Below, piece after piece: positions 53,757 to 62,476 of a stretch of DNA of 64,000 bases; positions within the stretch are counted from its first letter, which is position 1, and each line of letters begins with the position of its first letter. This DNA is from DATFVA01 sp963721075. Its GTDB lineage: Bacteria; Bacteroidota; Ignavibacteria; Ignavibacteriales; Ignavibacteriaceae. Where the stretch lies: NCBI GenBank assembly GCA_963721075.1, contig CAVRHV010000005.1:62001-126000 (forward strand). The letters run 5' to 3'. The notes under the pieces were generated by a model. It was given only the letters and a program-made list of their open reading frames with translations, had not been told where the DNA came from and searched no databases. The translations under genes were made by a program, and so were the position numbers.

Positions 53757-54403
53757 TTATTTCTTGCTTATTGAAAATATCCGTTCTACCTGAATTTCAT
53801 CAGTATAGGGTTTGCGCTGAATGGTTTTAATGTTCTTAAAGCCGGCATTTGAAAGTGCTTCTTCAATCTGTGCTTTGGTGAAAAGGGAAAAGTAAATTTT
53901 TGTTTTTATCCCTAATAGGTCTTTCTCGTAACCTTCATTATTACCTTCTTTAACAACCAAAAGAAGGTAGCCGTCTTTCTTCAGTACTCTGTTGAATTCC
54001 TTCAGAACTTTATCCAGATACTGCACGGGAGTATCAATTATTGAATAATATGATACCATACCTTCGAAATACTCATCTTCATATTTCATTTTTGTGAAGT
54101 CGCCGGTTTCAAACTCGGATTTCAGGGAAGTGTCCTTTCGCTATCTCTATACACTTTTCAGAAATGTCCATCCCGATTACCTTGAATCCCTTTTGGGATA
54201 TATAATTCTCGATGTGCCCGCACGGTCCGCACCCAACACTGCAAATAAGCGAACCCGGCATTAAGATATTCCAGGTAGTCATCAATAAACTGCCGGTCGA
54301 ATTCCTTCTTCTCAAGCTCATCGTAAAAAAGATCATAATACTTCTGCGCTGCTTTGTCATAAGCAGCCTGCGTCAGCCGGTTTATTTCTTCTAAAGATTC
54401 TAT
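53757..54403 (-). pseudogene. Class I SAM-dependent methyltransferase, decayed
   Basis: Three frames must be joined. The N-terminal part (ESLEEINRLTQAAYDKAAQK to DDYLEYL) lacks an ATG: the codon after a GGGGAG ribosome site is ATA at 54403-54401. One extra base near 54274 shifts to MPGSLICSVGCGPCGHIENY, the glycine-rich SAM motif I, running to AKGHFPEI. A second extra base near 54118 shifts to EFETGDFTKMKYEDEY and the rest, including LKKDGYLLLVVKEG. Lost start plus two frameshifts argue for a real pseudogene of a small-molecule methyltransferase. Confidence 0.75.
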
Positions 54404-54514
54404 TTAAATATCTCCCCGCATAATAAATGAATTAACTTTTATAAAAATAAGAATTGTACCGGTTAAGTATATAAATGGGAATTGAGTCAGGCCCGACTCT
54501 GCTTTGAAGGATAA

Positions 54515-54934
54515 TTAAATATTTTCAATAAAGACTGAAGGAGAAACTGAAAATATTTTACTAAGTGCAATCACCTGTCTTATATTAAGCTTCCTTTTGC
54601 GGTTCAATATCTCCGATACAACACCCTGGCTGCCGATCTCTTTAAGATCACTTTGTGTCATACCATGTTCTTCCAGTAAAAACTTAAGATTCCCAATCGG
54701 GTCTCCCTCTGGTTCTGTAATATTTCTATCTTCATAATCCTTAATTAAAGTCCCAAGTGTGTCAATTAATGATTCTTTTACAGGATCAGCTTTTTTATTA
54801 ACATCGTCAATCAACTCGTCAACGATTTTTACTACTTTATTGTAGTGACGTTCTGTATGTATTGTCGATACCACATTCGAAACAACAGGCCAGACTTTGA
54901 CTGTTCTTTTAATTTCTTCTTTTTCTTTAACCAT
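54515..54934 (-). CDS. higA: HigA-type antitoxin with Xre helix-turn-helix
   Basis: The ATG at 54934, just after the toxin stop, fits better than 54958 inside the toxin gene; GGA lies 8 bases upstream. The 139-residue protein has an N-terminal helical part and a C-terminal Xre-type helix-turn-helix (LKFLLEEHGMTQSDLKEIGS, then VVSEILNRKRKLNIRQVIAL). This is the long HigA form (as in E. coli K-12), encoded after its toxin. It neutralises HigB and represses the operon, probably at the palindrome in the promoter. Confidence 0.9.
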   Translation of the reverse strand: MVKEKEEIKRTVKVWPVVSNVVSTIHTERHYNKVVKIVDELIDDVNKKADPVKESLIDTLGTLIKDYEDRNITEPEGDPIGNLKFLLEEHGMTQSDLKEIGSQGVVSEILNRKRKLNIRQVIALSKIFSVSPSVFIENI

Positions 54935-54935
54935 T

Positions 54936-55220
54936 TTATTTCCAACTTCCTTTATCATATTCGGTATGAGTTAAAATGTGTCGTATATAAATTCGTTTCG
55001 CAGAGTAAACTATATAAGCAATCAGACGATACTTGTTTCCTCCTATATTAAATATAGTAAACTTTCCAACCTGATCTGCTGAAGGAAATGTTCTCTTTAG
55101 TTCAGCAAACGATTTATAATTACTTTGTTTTACTATGCGATACCATCGATCCAGAGGTTCTCCGGAATCCGGATACCTTTTACTGAATTCGTTAAGCCTT
55201 TTTCTTGTAATAATATGCAT
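54936..55220 (-). CDS. higB: HigB-type mRNA interferase toxin
   Basis: A 94-residue RelE-superfamily toxin of the HigB subgroup: MHIITRKRLNEFSKRYPDSG, DRWYRIVKQSNYKSFAELKR, NKYRLIAYIVYSAKRIYIRH and the C-terminal HTEYDKGSWK box. HigB cleaves mRNA on the ribosome. It precedes higA, the usual higBA order. The ATG lies only 4 bases after the -10 hexamer, so the mRNA is predicted to be leaderless. Confidence 0.92.
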   Translation of the reverse strand: MHIITRKRLNEFSKRYPDSGEPLDRWYRIVKQSNYKSFAELKRTFPSADQVGKFTIFNIGGNKYRLIAYIVYSAKRIYIRHILTHTEYDKGSWK

Positions 55221-55224
55221 AAAT

Positions 55225-55253
55225 AATATATCTCAAATTGAGATGATTGTCAA
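55225..55253 (-). promoter_or_regulatory. higBA promoter with embedded operator palindrome
   Basis: On the minus strand, TTGACA (55253-55248), a 17-base spacer and TATATT (55230-55225) form a near-consensus sigma-70-type promoter. A perfect 15-base palindrome, ATCTCAAATTGAGAT (55230-55244), occupies the spacer, so a bound HigA dimer would block polymerase. The higB ATG starts at 55220. Confidence 0.75.
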
Positions 55254-55476
55254 GTAATAAAAATATCATTTGGGGATATCGCACATTCAAATATAGTCAA
55301 AGTCACAAGTAGCTCCCCGATATTATCACCCACAACAAAATTAATTCAGTCTGCGTAAATAATCAATTAAATGTAGATGAGGAATAACCAGTAATGCCTG
55401 CTCACCGAACGAAAAACAGGATTGTAAGTAATTAAGTATATTTACAGATAAATTTGATTACCATTTGTAAAATACA

Positions 55477-56175
55477 TTGAATAATCTCGACGGAATTGTT
55501 TCTCTTTTATTAGCATGCATTGAGGTTGTGCTGCTGGTGAACCTGGTAATTTTTGCAGATAAAAATAAATTGAATGTTCTGGTTTTCGCCATAATTCTGC
55601 TCCTTGCCGGGTACCAGGTTATCGAATATCTTATCTGCGGGATCGAAATCAAGTCATCCAGGATGGCTTATACAGCGTTCGCGGTGATATCTTCTCTTCC
55701 GCCGTTAAGTCTGCTGCTCGTATTAACTTACCTGAAAATAAGATTCAAACTTGCGCCGCTGATCTTTCTGCCTGCTATATTTTTTGTCATCTACTATGCT
55801 TCGGTAATTAATGAATTTGCAGTTGTGAAATGCAGTGTGATTTATGCTTCGTATAACTATCCGCTTGGTACTTTGTACGGTGCGTTCTATTACATTCCTA
55901 TCTTATTCTCATTTTTCTTATTATATCGTAATTTGAATAACAGGGATTTCCCGGTAAAACAGACCAGACTTTTAATAACAGGTCACTATTTTATTATTAT
56001 TCCGGTTATAGCATCTTTTACTCTTCTTTTATTAAATTTGCCCGGTTTGGTTCACAGCATTGAGAGTATCCTTTGTAAGTTTGCATTCGGGTACGCAGTT
56101 GCGCTGGGATTCTTTACATTAAATAACAGGAATCATAATAAAGATCCTGAAATCCCGCAGGCAAGGCCCCGATAA
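55477..56175 (+). CDS. Membrane protein, seven-helix type
   Basis: A 232-residue protein with about seven hydrophobic helices, reminiscent of membrane-sensor N-termini of kinases and cyclases but without any output domain. The apparent start is TTG at 55477 with no Shine-Dalgarno motif, so the true start is uncertain. The tail is basic and Pro-rich. No family assignment. Confidence 0.6.
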   Translation: MNNLDGIVSLLLACIEVVLLVNLVIFADKNKLNVLVFAIILLLAGYQVIEYLICGIEIKSSRMAYTAFAVISSLPPLSLLLVLTYLKIRFKLAPLIFLPAIFFVIYYASVINEFAVVKCSVIYASYNYPLGTLYGAFYYIPILFSFFLLYRNLNNRDFPVKQTRLLITGHYFIIIPVIASFTLLLLNLPGLVHSIESILCKFAFGYAVALGFFTLNNRNHNKDPEIPQARPR

Positions 56176-56262
56176 ACGGAAGCAAAAGCTAAATTCAGAA
56201 TAACACCGGAACCTAAAGCAAGTCCGGTATGGTTTAAGAATAGGAAATTAGAAGAATTAGTA

Positions 56263-56595
56263 ATGAATGAAATTATACTGAACATTTACCTCATCATAAA
56301 TAATAATTTCGTGGAGGAGTTCCGCGCTGTAGCCTACGAGCGTGAAGGCGGCGATGATAATAAGATTAAGTTTCTGAAGAGCCGCGCGAAGGAGGATTTT
56401 GAATCGGCATACCGCTTCGATGCCCCGACTGACAAGCACGGAAGGTTCATGAGCTATAACCGGTTTGCTAAGCTCGAGAAGCGTGGTATGCAGTTCCACC
56501 TGTTCGAAGAGATCTTTTCTAAATTTAAATTACCCGAAAGTCCGCTGATTTGTGTTACTCCCGTTGTTGACGGCAAGATACTGGCAGGGGAGTAG
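56263..56595 (+). CDS. Hypothetical small soluble protein
   Basis: 110 residues, mixed charged and hydrophobic, no signal peptide or membrane segment: MNEIILNIYLIINNNFVEEF at the start, then RAKEDFESAYRFDAPTDKHG, ending PVVDGKILAGE. The sequence looks like a real folded protein, but I do not recognise it. The ribosome binding site is weak. It lies 26 bases upstream of the pullulanase-like gene on the same strand. Confidence 0.55.
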   Translation: MNEIILNIYLIINNNFVEEFRAVAYEREGGDDNKIKFLKSRAKEDFESAYRFDAPTDKHGRFMSYNRFAKLEKRGMQFHLFEEIFSKFKLPESPLICVTPVVDGKILAGE

Positions 56596-56621
56596 ATCAC
56601 ACGAAATTTTTCTTAAACCCA

Positions 56622-58721
56622 ATGAAATTTTATACAGTAATAATTTGTGCGCTTTTAACGGTTTTAATTTGCAACAAAATTACAGGTGCAGAATTGTTTG
56701 TCACTGACAAAAAATTGAAGAGAAGTAAAAAGCAGATTGAGTTCCTTAAGCATCAGCAGGAACTCGATAAAATATATTCCGATAAAAAACTCGGTTCGTT
56801 CGTACAGGATGGAAAAACGATGTTCCGGCTTTTCTCAACCTCTGCTGAGAAGATTTCGCTGGTACTGTTTGATGAGCCTTCGGATGAGAAGGGAACCGAA
56901 TATGAAATGACTAAGGATGAAAACTGCGTGTGGGAGACTTCTGTTGACGGTGAGCTGTATGGAAAATATTATAACTATAAGGTTCAGCAGCCCGGAAAAG
57001 AGCCTGTGCTTTGCATAGATCCATACTCAAGAGCCATTGCTTCTTATAATACCTATTTTACACCGAGACATTCGCTTGTAGTGAAAGAGGGTGAGTATGA
57101 CTGGGAAGGTGATGAGTGGATCAGGCGCGACTGGCGCGATCTTATCATCTATGAAATGCACGTACGCGATATGACTGAAGATAAAAGCTCCGGTGTTGAG
57201 GAACGCGGTACTTACCAGGGACTCACAGAGAAAAATAAACCCGGCGGACTCAGTTATATTAAATCTCTCGGCGTAAATACTGTAGAACTTCTTCCTTCGC
57301 AGGAGTTTGCGAATATTGAAATACCATATAAGGATTCACTGAACGGAAGACTGAATTCGTGGAATCCTTATGAACGCAATCACTGGGGTTATATGACCGC
57401 TGCTTTCTTCGCTCCCGAAAGCTACTACAGCGAGAGAGTCGATGAAATAAAGTGGAATACCTGGAGCGGTACGACCACTAAACCTATAAACGATTTTAAG
57501 GATATGGTTAAGGCATTCCACACAGAGGGAATTGCTGTAATGATGGACGTGGTTTATAATCATATTTCCGAGTATGAAACAGGCAACCTGAAGGAGATCG
57601 ATAAGGATTATTATTTCAGACTGGATGAGAACGGGCATTTTATCTCGCAGAGCGGTACAGGAAATGACATTAAAACCGAGCGGCCGATGATGCGGCGTAT
57701 GATAGTTGAGAGCATTCTTTACTGGATGAAGGAGTATCATATTGACGGCTTCCGTTTCGACCTTGGAAAACTGATCGATTGGGAAACAGTTGAAGCAGTG
57801 ATCCACGAGGCACAGAAGATAAATCCCGATGTTGTGATTGTATGCGAACCATGGGGCGGCGGGTATGATCCTGCAGGATTTTCTTTAAGAGGCTGGGGTT
57901 CCTGGAATGATCAGATACGAAACGGCGTGAAGGGAGAAAACCCCGTTAACGGCCTGGGATGGATATTCGGAAAATGGTACGGGAATAATGATCCTGTCCG
58001 CATTAAAAGCTACGTGAACGGCACATTGGTAAGAGATACACTTGGATTGTTTCAGAAGAAGGAGCATTCGGTAAATTATCTTGAATCGCACGACGGCTAC
58101 ACTTTGGGTGATTTTATAAGGATAGGACTTGGCGACGTAAAACCGGATGAGGTAATAACTGACGTTGATAAAAATGCAAAGCTTACTTTCGAACAAATGA
58201 AGCTGAACAAGTTAGGAGCTTTATTTCTTCTTACATCCCAGGGAATGACGATGATCCACGCAGGACAGGAATTCGCTCGAAGCAAAGTTATTCCGAAAGA
58301 TATAAGTGTTAATGACGATGAAAAAGGCCGTATTGATCATAACAGTTATAACAAAGACAACGAAACTAATTATATCAATTATGAATATGCTGAAGATAAT
58401 GCCGAATTGGTTAATTACTACAAAGGACTTATCGCTTTGCGGAATAAGTATGATGCATTCCGAAGAGCAGGGTACGAAGATATCACGTTCTATGACATAA
58501 AGGATAACCAGTTCGCGCTTGGCTATGATCTAAAATACGAAGGTGATGAGTTTATAGTTTTATTCAATGCGCATCCCGATAGCGAGGAAGAATTTCATCT
58601 GCCGAAAGGCGAGTGGGAAGTTCTGGTTTCCCCCGAGACAGCTGGAATTGAATCCCAGGGAAGTGTAGTCTCAGACATTGAGGTTCAGCCGTCGGCCGGC
58701 TATGTCCTTAAGAAAAAGTAG
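56622..58721 (+). CDS. Exported GH13 glycosidase, type I pullulanase-like
   Basis: 699 residues with a signal peptide (to about 23), a CBM48-like domain (about 55-160, FRLFSTSAEKISLVLFDEPS) and a GH13 barrel. The barrel has VVYNHI (region I), GFRFDLGKLID with nucleophile D380, CEPWGGGYDP with acid/base E409, and ESHDGYTL with D491. NHWGYMTAAFFAPESYY corresponds to the YNWGYDP pullulanase motif, with changes. It should debranch alpha-1,6 linkages in pullulan or glycogen-type glucans in the periplasm. C-terminal beta domain 590-699. No T9SS domain. Confidence 0.9.
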   Translation: MKFYTVIICALLTVLICNKITGAELFVTDKKLKRSKKQIEFLKHQQELDKIYSDKKLGSFVQDGKTMFRLFSTSAEKISLVLFDEPSDEKGTEYEMTKDENCVWETSVDGELYGKYYNYKVQQPGKEPVLCIDPYSRAIASYNTYFTPRHSLVVKEGEYDWEGDEWIRRDWRDLIIYEMHVRDMTEDKSSGVEERGTYQGLTEKNKPGGLSYIKSLGVNTVELLPSQEFANIEIPYKDSLNGRLNSWNPYERNHWGYMTAAFFAPESYYSERVDEIKWNTWSGTTTKPINDFKDMVKAFHTEGIAVMMDVVYNHISEYETGNLKEIDKDYYFRLDENGHFISQSGTGNDIKTERPMMRRMIVESILYWMKEYHIDGFRFDLGKLIDWETVEAVIHEAQKINPDVVIVCEPWGGGYDPAGFSLRGWGSWNDQIRNGVKGENPVNGLGWIFGKWYGNNDPVRIKSYVNGTLVRDTLGLFQKKEHSVNYLESHDGYTLGDFIRIGLGDVKPDEVITDVDKNAKLTFEQMKLNKLGALFLLTSQGMTMIHAGQEFARSKVIPKDISVNDDEKGRIDHNSYNKDNETNYINYEYAEDNAELVNYYKGLIALRNKYDAFRRAGYEDITFYDIKDNQFALGYDLKYEGDEFIVLFNAHPDSEEEFHLPKGEWEVLVSPETAGIESQGSVVSDIEVQPSAGYVLKKK

Positions 58722-58722
58722 A

Positions 58723-59151
58723 TTATATTTTTTTCTCAAAAACTTCCTGTAATTTTATTGAAGTGAAATTAAGATTCCTGTAGTATTTTCTGGTATCTTC
58801 TCTTTTCATGTTAGTTCTGATTCTAATCTTCTTACAGTTTTTTCTTCTTGTCCATTCCTCAGCTGACTGAATTAATTTCGTTCCGATACCCTTCCCTCTA
58901 TATTCCTCGGCAACTACTATCCCTCTGATCTCAGCGAACGGATCACTCTCCAATGGCTCAACTAAAGAGATATGCATCCAGCCGACAACTTTTTCAAATT
59001 CTGCAACAAAAATTTCTTCTCCCGGACTCAATTCAAATTTTTGAAGCTTCCGTACTATTTCATCTTTGTGCGGCTCATAACCTAATTCTTTACTTAATAG
59101 CGCAATTGCCTCAGCATCATTCAGGCGGGCTGTACGAATTCTGATTTCCAT
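58723..59151 (-). CDS. GNAT-family N-acetyltransferase
   Basis: A 142-residue GNAT domain that transfers acetyl from acetyl-CoA to an amine. Motif A is clear: IRGIVVAEEYRGKGIGTKLI, with the R/Q-x-x-G-x-G/A CoA loop as RGKGIG; KYYRNLNF at the end is motif B. The acceptor substrate is unknown. It converges on the pullulanase-like gene with one base between the stops. Confidence 0.92.
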   Translation of the reverse strand: MEIRIRTARLNDAEAIALLSKELGYEPHKDEIVRKLQKFELSPGEEIFVAEFEKVVGWMHISLVEPLESDPFAEIRGIVVAEEYRGKGIGTKLIQSAEEWTRRKNCKKIRIRTNMKREDTRKYYRNLNFTSIKLQEVFEKKI

Positions 59152-59325
59152 TCATTTTCTCAAATTTGTTTGAACAAAGTTAATCCTGAATCGCCATTAT
59201 TAAAAACTGCATGTTTTTAAGCTTTGTAACCCTTGTGATCCCGGTAAGTTTCTTCTTGTTTTAAAATTTTAATTTCTTATTTTGTAATAATATAATTCCC
59301 TTAACAACAAAGAGAACGGTGCTTT

Positions 59326-59731
59326 ATGAAAAATCATTTCATTAGTTCTGCTTGCATTAATGTTAACATTAACATTTACCGCATCAGATATAACTGTTGA
59401 AAAGGGGAATAAACCGGATAACGCAAACAAATGTCCTTACCTCGAGCAGTTCAGCAAAGTGGTTTGCAGTCAGAATGCCCATATCTAAGCGGAAAGGAAA
59501 GTGGTTCAGCCTGTCCTTATATGAAAGAGAATAGTGAATCCGCGAACGGAGAATGTCCATATCTGGAAGGCCAGACGAGGTGAATGTCCTTACCAGAATG
59601 GAAATGCCGGCGAATGTCCTTATTTGAAAGAACATGGCCAGGAGGTCAACAAGGTTATTGAAACGCACCCACTCCCTGAAGGCAAAGAATACCTGAGTGC
59701 AGGAAAACAATTTATTCCATTTGAAAAATAA
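59326..59731 (+). pseudogene. Secreted Cys-Pro-Tyr repeat protein, frame broken three times
   Basis: The ATG at 59326 followed by an A5 run needs one base less to give MKIISLVLLALMLTLTFTAS, a good signal peptide. The mature part has six CPY repeats: CPYLEQ, CPYLSG, CPYMKE, CPYLEG, CPYQNG and CPYLKE, mostly preceded by GE, SE or SA and separated by Glu/Gly/Ser-rich linkers. Further one-base shifts lie near 59458 (AAA run) and about 59578. The end reads VNKVIETHPLPEGKEYLSAG and FIPFEK. About 130 residues when repaired. No family is recognised. Repeated Cys-Pro suggests heme or metal binding, which is only a hypothesis. Confidence 0.65.
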
Positions 59732-59733
59732 AT

Positions 59734-59768
59734 AAAGAGACTGCCCATCGACAGCCTCTTTCTTTTTT
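59734..59768 (+). terminator. Rho-independent terminator of the Cys-Pro-Tyr repeat gene
   Basis: Stem AAAGAG-a-CTG with CAG-c-CTCTTT, an 8-base loop, then CTTTTTT. It begins 3 bases after the stop codon at 59731 and also lies 3' of the relic ending at 59788 on the other strand. Confidence 0.85.
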
Positions 59769-59787
59769 CACCTCAACTGTTAATCCA

Positions 59788-60129
59788 TTATTTTAGCAAT
59801 AACATCTTCTTCGAGCTGATGTAGTTGTTCACTCTTAACTGGTATATGTAAACACCGCTTGCCAGTCTCGAAGCATCAAAGTTAACCGTATACCTTCCCT
59901 GGTTCTTCTGCTCATTAACCAGGGCTGCCACTTCTTTACCAAGTATATCATAGACCTTAAGTGTTACAAAACCTGCCTGAGGTATCTGATAGTTTATGGT
60001 TGTTGCAGGGTTGAAGGGATTAGGATAGTTCTGTTCTAATGTTTATTCATTAATAGCTTGAGTGGCCGAATAGGTAATTTCTTTAATATTTTTCTTAGGT
60101 AGAATACTTTCATCAGCATTAATATTTGC
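59788..60129 (-). pseudogene. Headless T9SS sorting domain relic with in-frame stop
   Basis: From 60042 to 59788 an intact 84-codon sorting domain can be read (TLEQNYPNPFNPATTINYQI to MLLLK plus stop). Directly upstream in the same frame, past a TAA at 60045-60043, the reading continues as ITYSATQAINE and further back NINADESILPKKN, which looks like the linker of a former secreted protein. Beyond about 60129 stops appear. The TAA may be a C-to-T change of CAA (Gln). A gene lost to nonsense mutation is likely. Confidence 0.75.
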
Positions 60130-60389
60130 TTATCATAAGTTTCAAACTTCAACTTGTAAATGCAACCAATGGCACGGAAGGTTAATAGTGGAAGGAATGC
60201 TGATTGAATAATAAGGATTCCCTAGAATATTATAACCCTGATCTAACAGCACACCCCCTTAAAATAAGATCACATTCCCGTGTAACTTTTATTTGCAATT
60301 CATCCCTGTGGGTGCTTGCTCCACCTGCAGGGAATCTTATTTTCTAGATAGATTTTTATTTCGTTATACGGCAAGCATATCTTTTTCTG
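60130..60389. other. Non-coding or decayed stretch
   Basis: No open frame of note. It may include more of the decayed N-terminal part of the sorting-domain gene at 59788-60129, since a hydrophobic GCIYKLKFETY-like reading appears on the minus strand near 60140-60175. Nothing else is seen. Confidence 0.35.
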
Positions 60390-61699
60390 TTAATTGTGCT
60401 TGCCAATGGTTATCACCGCTTTTCCCACCATACCTCCTTCAATGTTATAACCAACAAGAGCTACTGTACTGCCTTGAACATCCATTCCTTCATAACCCCC
60501 ATCGATTTGGTGATATATTTCATTCCAGCTAATTCCATTAAAATGGAGAACTTCTGCATCGCTTGCTGAGATATAAATGTCATTTAACGCATTACCTTTT
60601 ATCCGTGTTTTGAAATAATTTGTCGGCAGATTTATTGTTCTTAAACTGTTACTCATATAAGCATAAGCCCCATCTCCTACAATATAAATTTTCTGCGGCG
60701 AATTGAACCAGACACTGTAGAGTCTTGTGAAAGGCCAGGTGATGAATTCTGTTGCTGAATTACCTGATACAGAAAGCAATTTGTAATCGCCTAATTGATA
60801 GCGATTTGAAACCGTACATAAAACAAGTGAATTATTTTCTGAGGAATCCTTTACCCCCCAGATATCATTTATATTTGTTGTTGTGCCGCTTTCTATTTTA
60901 CTCCAATGACCGTTTTGGTAATGAGCTATACTTCCTGAGTTTCCAACAAAATACATATCGTCGGTTCTGCTTCCCCAGACTTTTGCTAATGACAGGTTGG
61001 GATCGACGGTTGTCCGTAAATCATATATTATCCAACTTTGGCCATCACCGTGTATTGGCAAGCTCCCTACCATCCATATATCAGACGAAGAAAAAGCAAA
61101 TATGCCGTATAATGGAGGAGTGACATTGTTTCCCCTAAAATTGATTGTTATCTTTTTTAGCTCCCATTGATTGCCATCCCAGTGAACAGCATTGTAAGCT
61201 TGTCCAGTTGTATCATTATATATGTCTCCTACCGCCCAGATGTTGTTTTCATCGATTATTGCGACATCATTTAAATCGCTGCTTCCGTAGGCGGGATCAC
61301 CAAAAGTAAATGTCTGCCAGGTAAAATTATCGCTTGAAACATTTAATGTTTTCACCCGTATTGTATCACTCTTTTCTTCAATTCCATTTATCTCTTCTGT
61401 CGTTTGGTATATATAGCTCTGGTCCGGTTGGAGGGTAGTATCAACAATTACTGTATCTTTTTTAGTTAGAATAAAGTATCTAATACTGCTATCACTTTAG
61501 TTAAACTAATATTTAACGGAAGGACACTATCTGCTGCATTAACTTTAATAAAAGCTTCAGTACAGCTTACATCGACAAGACTGAGGCTGACAGCCTTTGG
61601 CAGCTCGGGAGGAATGGGAATAACAGGATTATCTTTTTTACAAGAGGAAAGCAGGAGTGTGGACAACAAAATCAGAGAACTTAAAAGAAATATTTTCAT
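60390..61699 (-). pseudogene. Propeller lipoprotein with fibronectin-like N-domain, one apparent frameshift
   Basis: AAGGGTAG precedes the ATG at 61699. MKIFLLSSLILLSTLLLSSC is a lipoprotein signal. KAVSLSLVDVSCTEAFIKVN begins a fibronectin-like domain that loses its frame at an AAA run (TTT on the plus strand, 61496-61498). One added A gives SDSSIRYFILTKKDTVIVDT and continues to the long frame VKTLNVSSDNFTWQTFTFGD and so on. The C-terminal 300 residues are propeller-like (DVAIIDENNIWAVGDIYND, VWGSRTDDMYFVGNSGSIAH). This architecture recurs, from memory, in Ignavibacteria. Restored length is about 436 residues. Function unknown. Confidence 0.8.
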
Positions 61700-62148
61700 A
61701 TCTACCCTTATATAAAAATAAAATAGTGTGGTAACGAAATTGAAGTAGTTCCGAATACCCACTGTAAAAGAACCCTAAGGAAGCACACATATAATTACAA
61801 CATTAAAAACCCGGAGTCAAATTAAATATCTATTAAAGAATGAAAAAGCTGCAATTTGCTTAATAATAGCAATTAATATATCGGCGGGTTAACCTGTAAT
61901 TGATTAAAAACGAACCTTTATTTGTTTAGGCTAAATATCCTTGTGCTCAGCAATGAATAAGGATACCCGGGCTGTTGATTCGCTACAAGGATCTGGTGGT
62001 AATTGTTTACCCAGGGTTCAACAAATATTGAGCGTCTACGATGCTCTAGGTTCGACGATTAGGGCGAATCTTTAAACCATAAGGTCGCTTTGATCAAGGT
62101 AAATCACGGTATATTCCGCAATTTTATATCTAATCAGTTTAATCCTAA
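61700..62148. other. Intergenic region with a structured element
   Basis: About 450 bases before the EF-hand protein gene. Segment 61977-62070 is bounded by the inverted repeat GATTCGC/GCGAATC and contains the tight hairpin GAGCGTC-TAC-GATGCTC (62030-62046) and CCCAGGG/CCCGGG-type GC islands, unlike the AT-rich surroundings. It may be a REP- or MITE-like element or a structured RNA. Confidence 0.45.
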
Positions 62149-62164
62149 TGGCACTGAGTTTGTC
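62149..62164 (+). promoter_or_regulatory. Possible sigma-54 promoter
   Basis: TGGCAC-N5-TTGTC resembles the -24/-12 consensus TGGCAC-N5-TTGCA, with T for C in the invariant -12 GC. It lies 21 bases upstream of the EF-hand protein start, and an NtrC-type activator gene follows the operon on the other strand. Suggestive only. Confidence 0.3.
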
Positions 62165-62185
62165 CATCTGTTTACGGAGGTAAAT

Positions 62186-62476
62186 ATGAAGACACTTATA
62201 TCTGCCGTAATATTGTTCATTCTTTTCTCTGTTCCTGTACTGGCACAGGAAGGCGACAGCACACAGACAAAGAAAAAAGAAGTCGTTAAAACAGAGCAAA
62301 GAGAAAAAGAAACAGTGACCACAAAGAAACGAAATAAAGATGTATTCATTGATAAAGATGGCGACGGCATTTGCGATCAGCGTGTTAAAGGTCTGCTGTT
62401 TGAAAAGCTGCGGAAGCGGCATAGGGCAGGACAGAATGGCGGCAACGGCCACCAGGGCGGACGGGGGCGGCAATGA
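62186..62476 (+). CDS. Small secreted protein with an EF-hand-like calcium loop
   Basis: The ATG at 62186 has GGAGG 5 bases upstream. The 96-residue product has a signal peptide (to about 20, VLAQ), a Lys/Glu/Thr-rich charged linker, the loop FIDKDGDGICD (DxDxDG, dockerin/EF-hand-like) and a Gly/Arg/Gln/His-rich tail. It is exported and probably binds calcium. It overlaps the outer-membrane gene by ATGA, so they act together. Confidence 0.75.
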   Translation: MKTLISAVILFILFSVPVLAQEGDSTQTKKKEVVKTEQREKETVTTKKRNKDVFIDKDGDGICDQRVKGLLFEKLRKRHRAGQNGGNGHQGGRGRQ

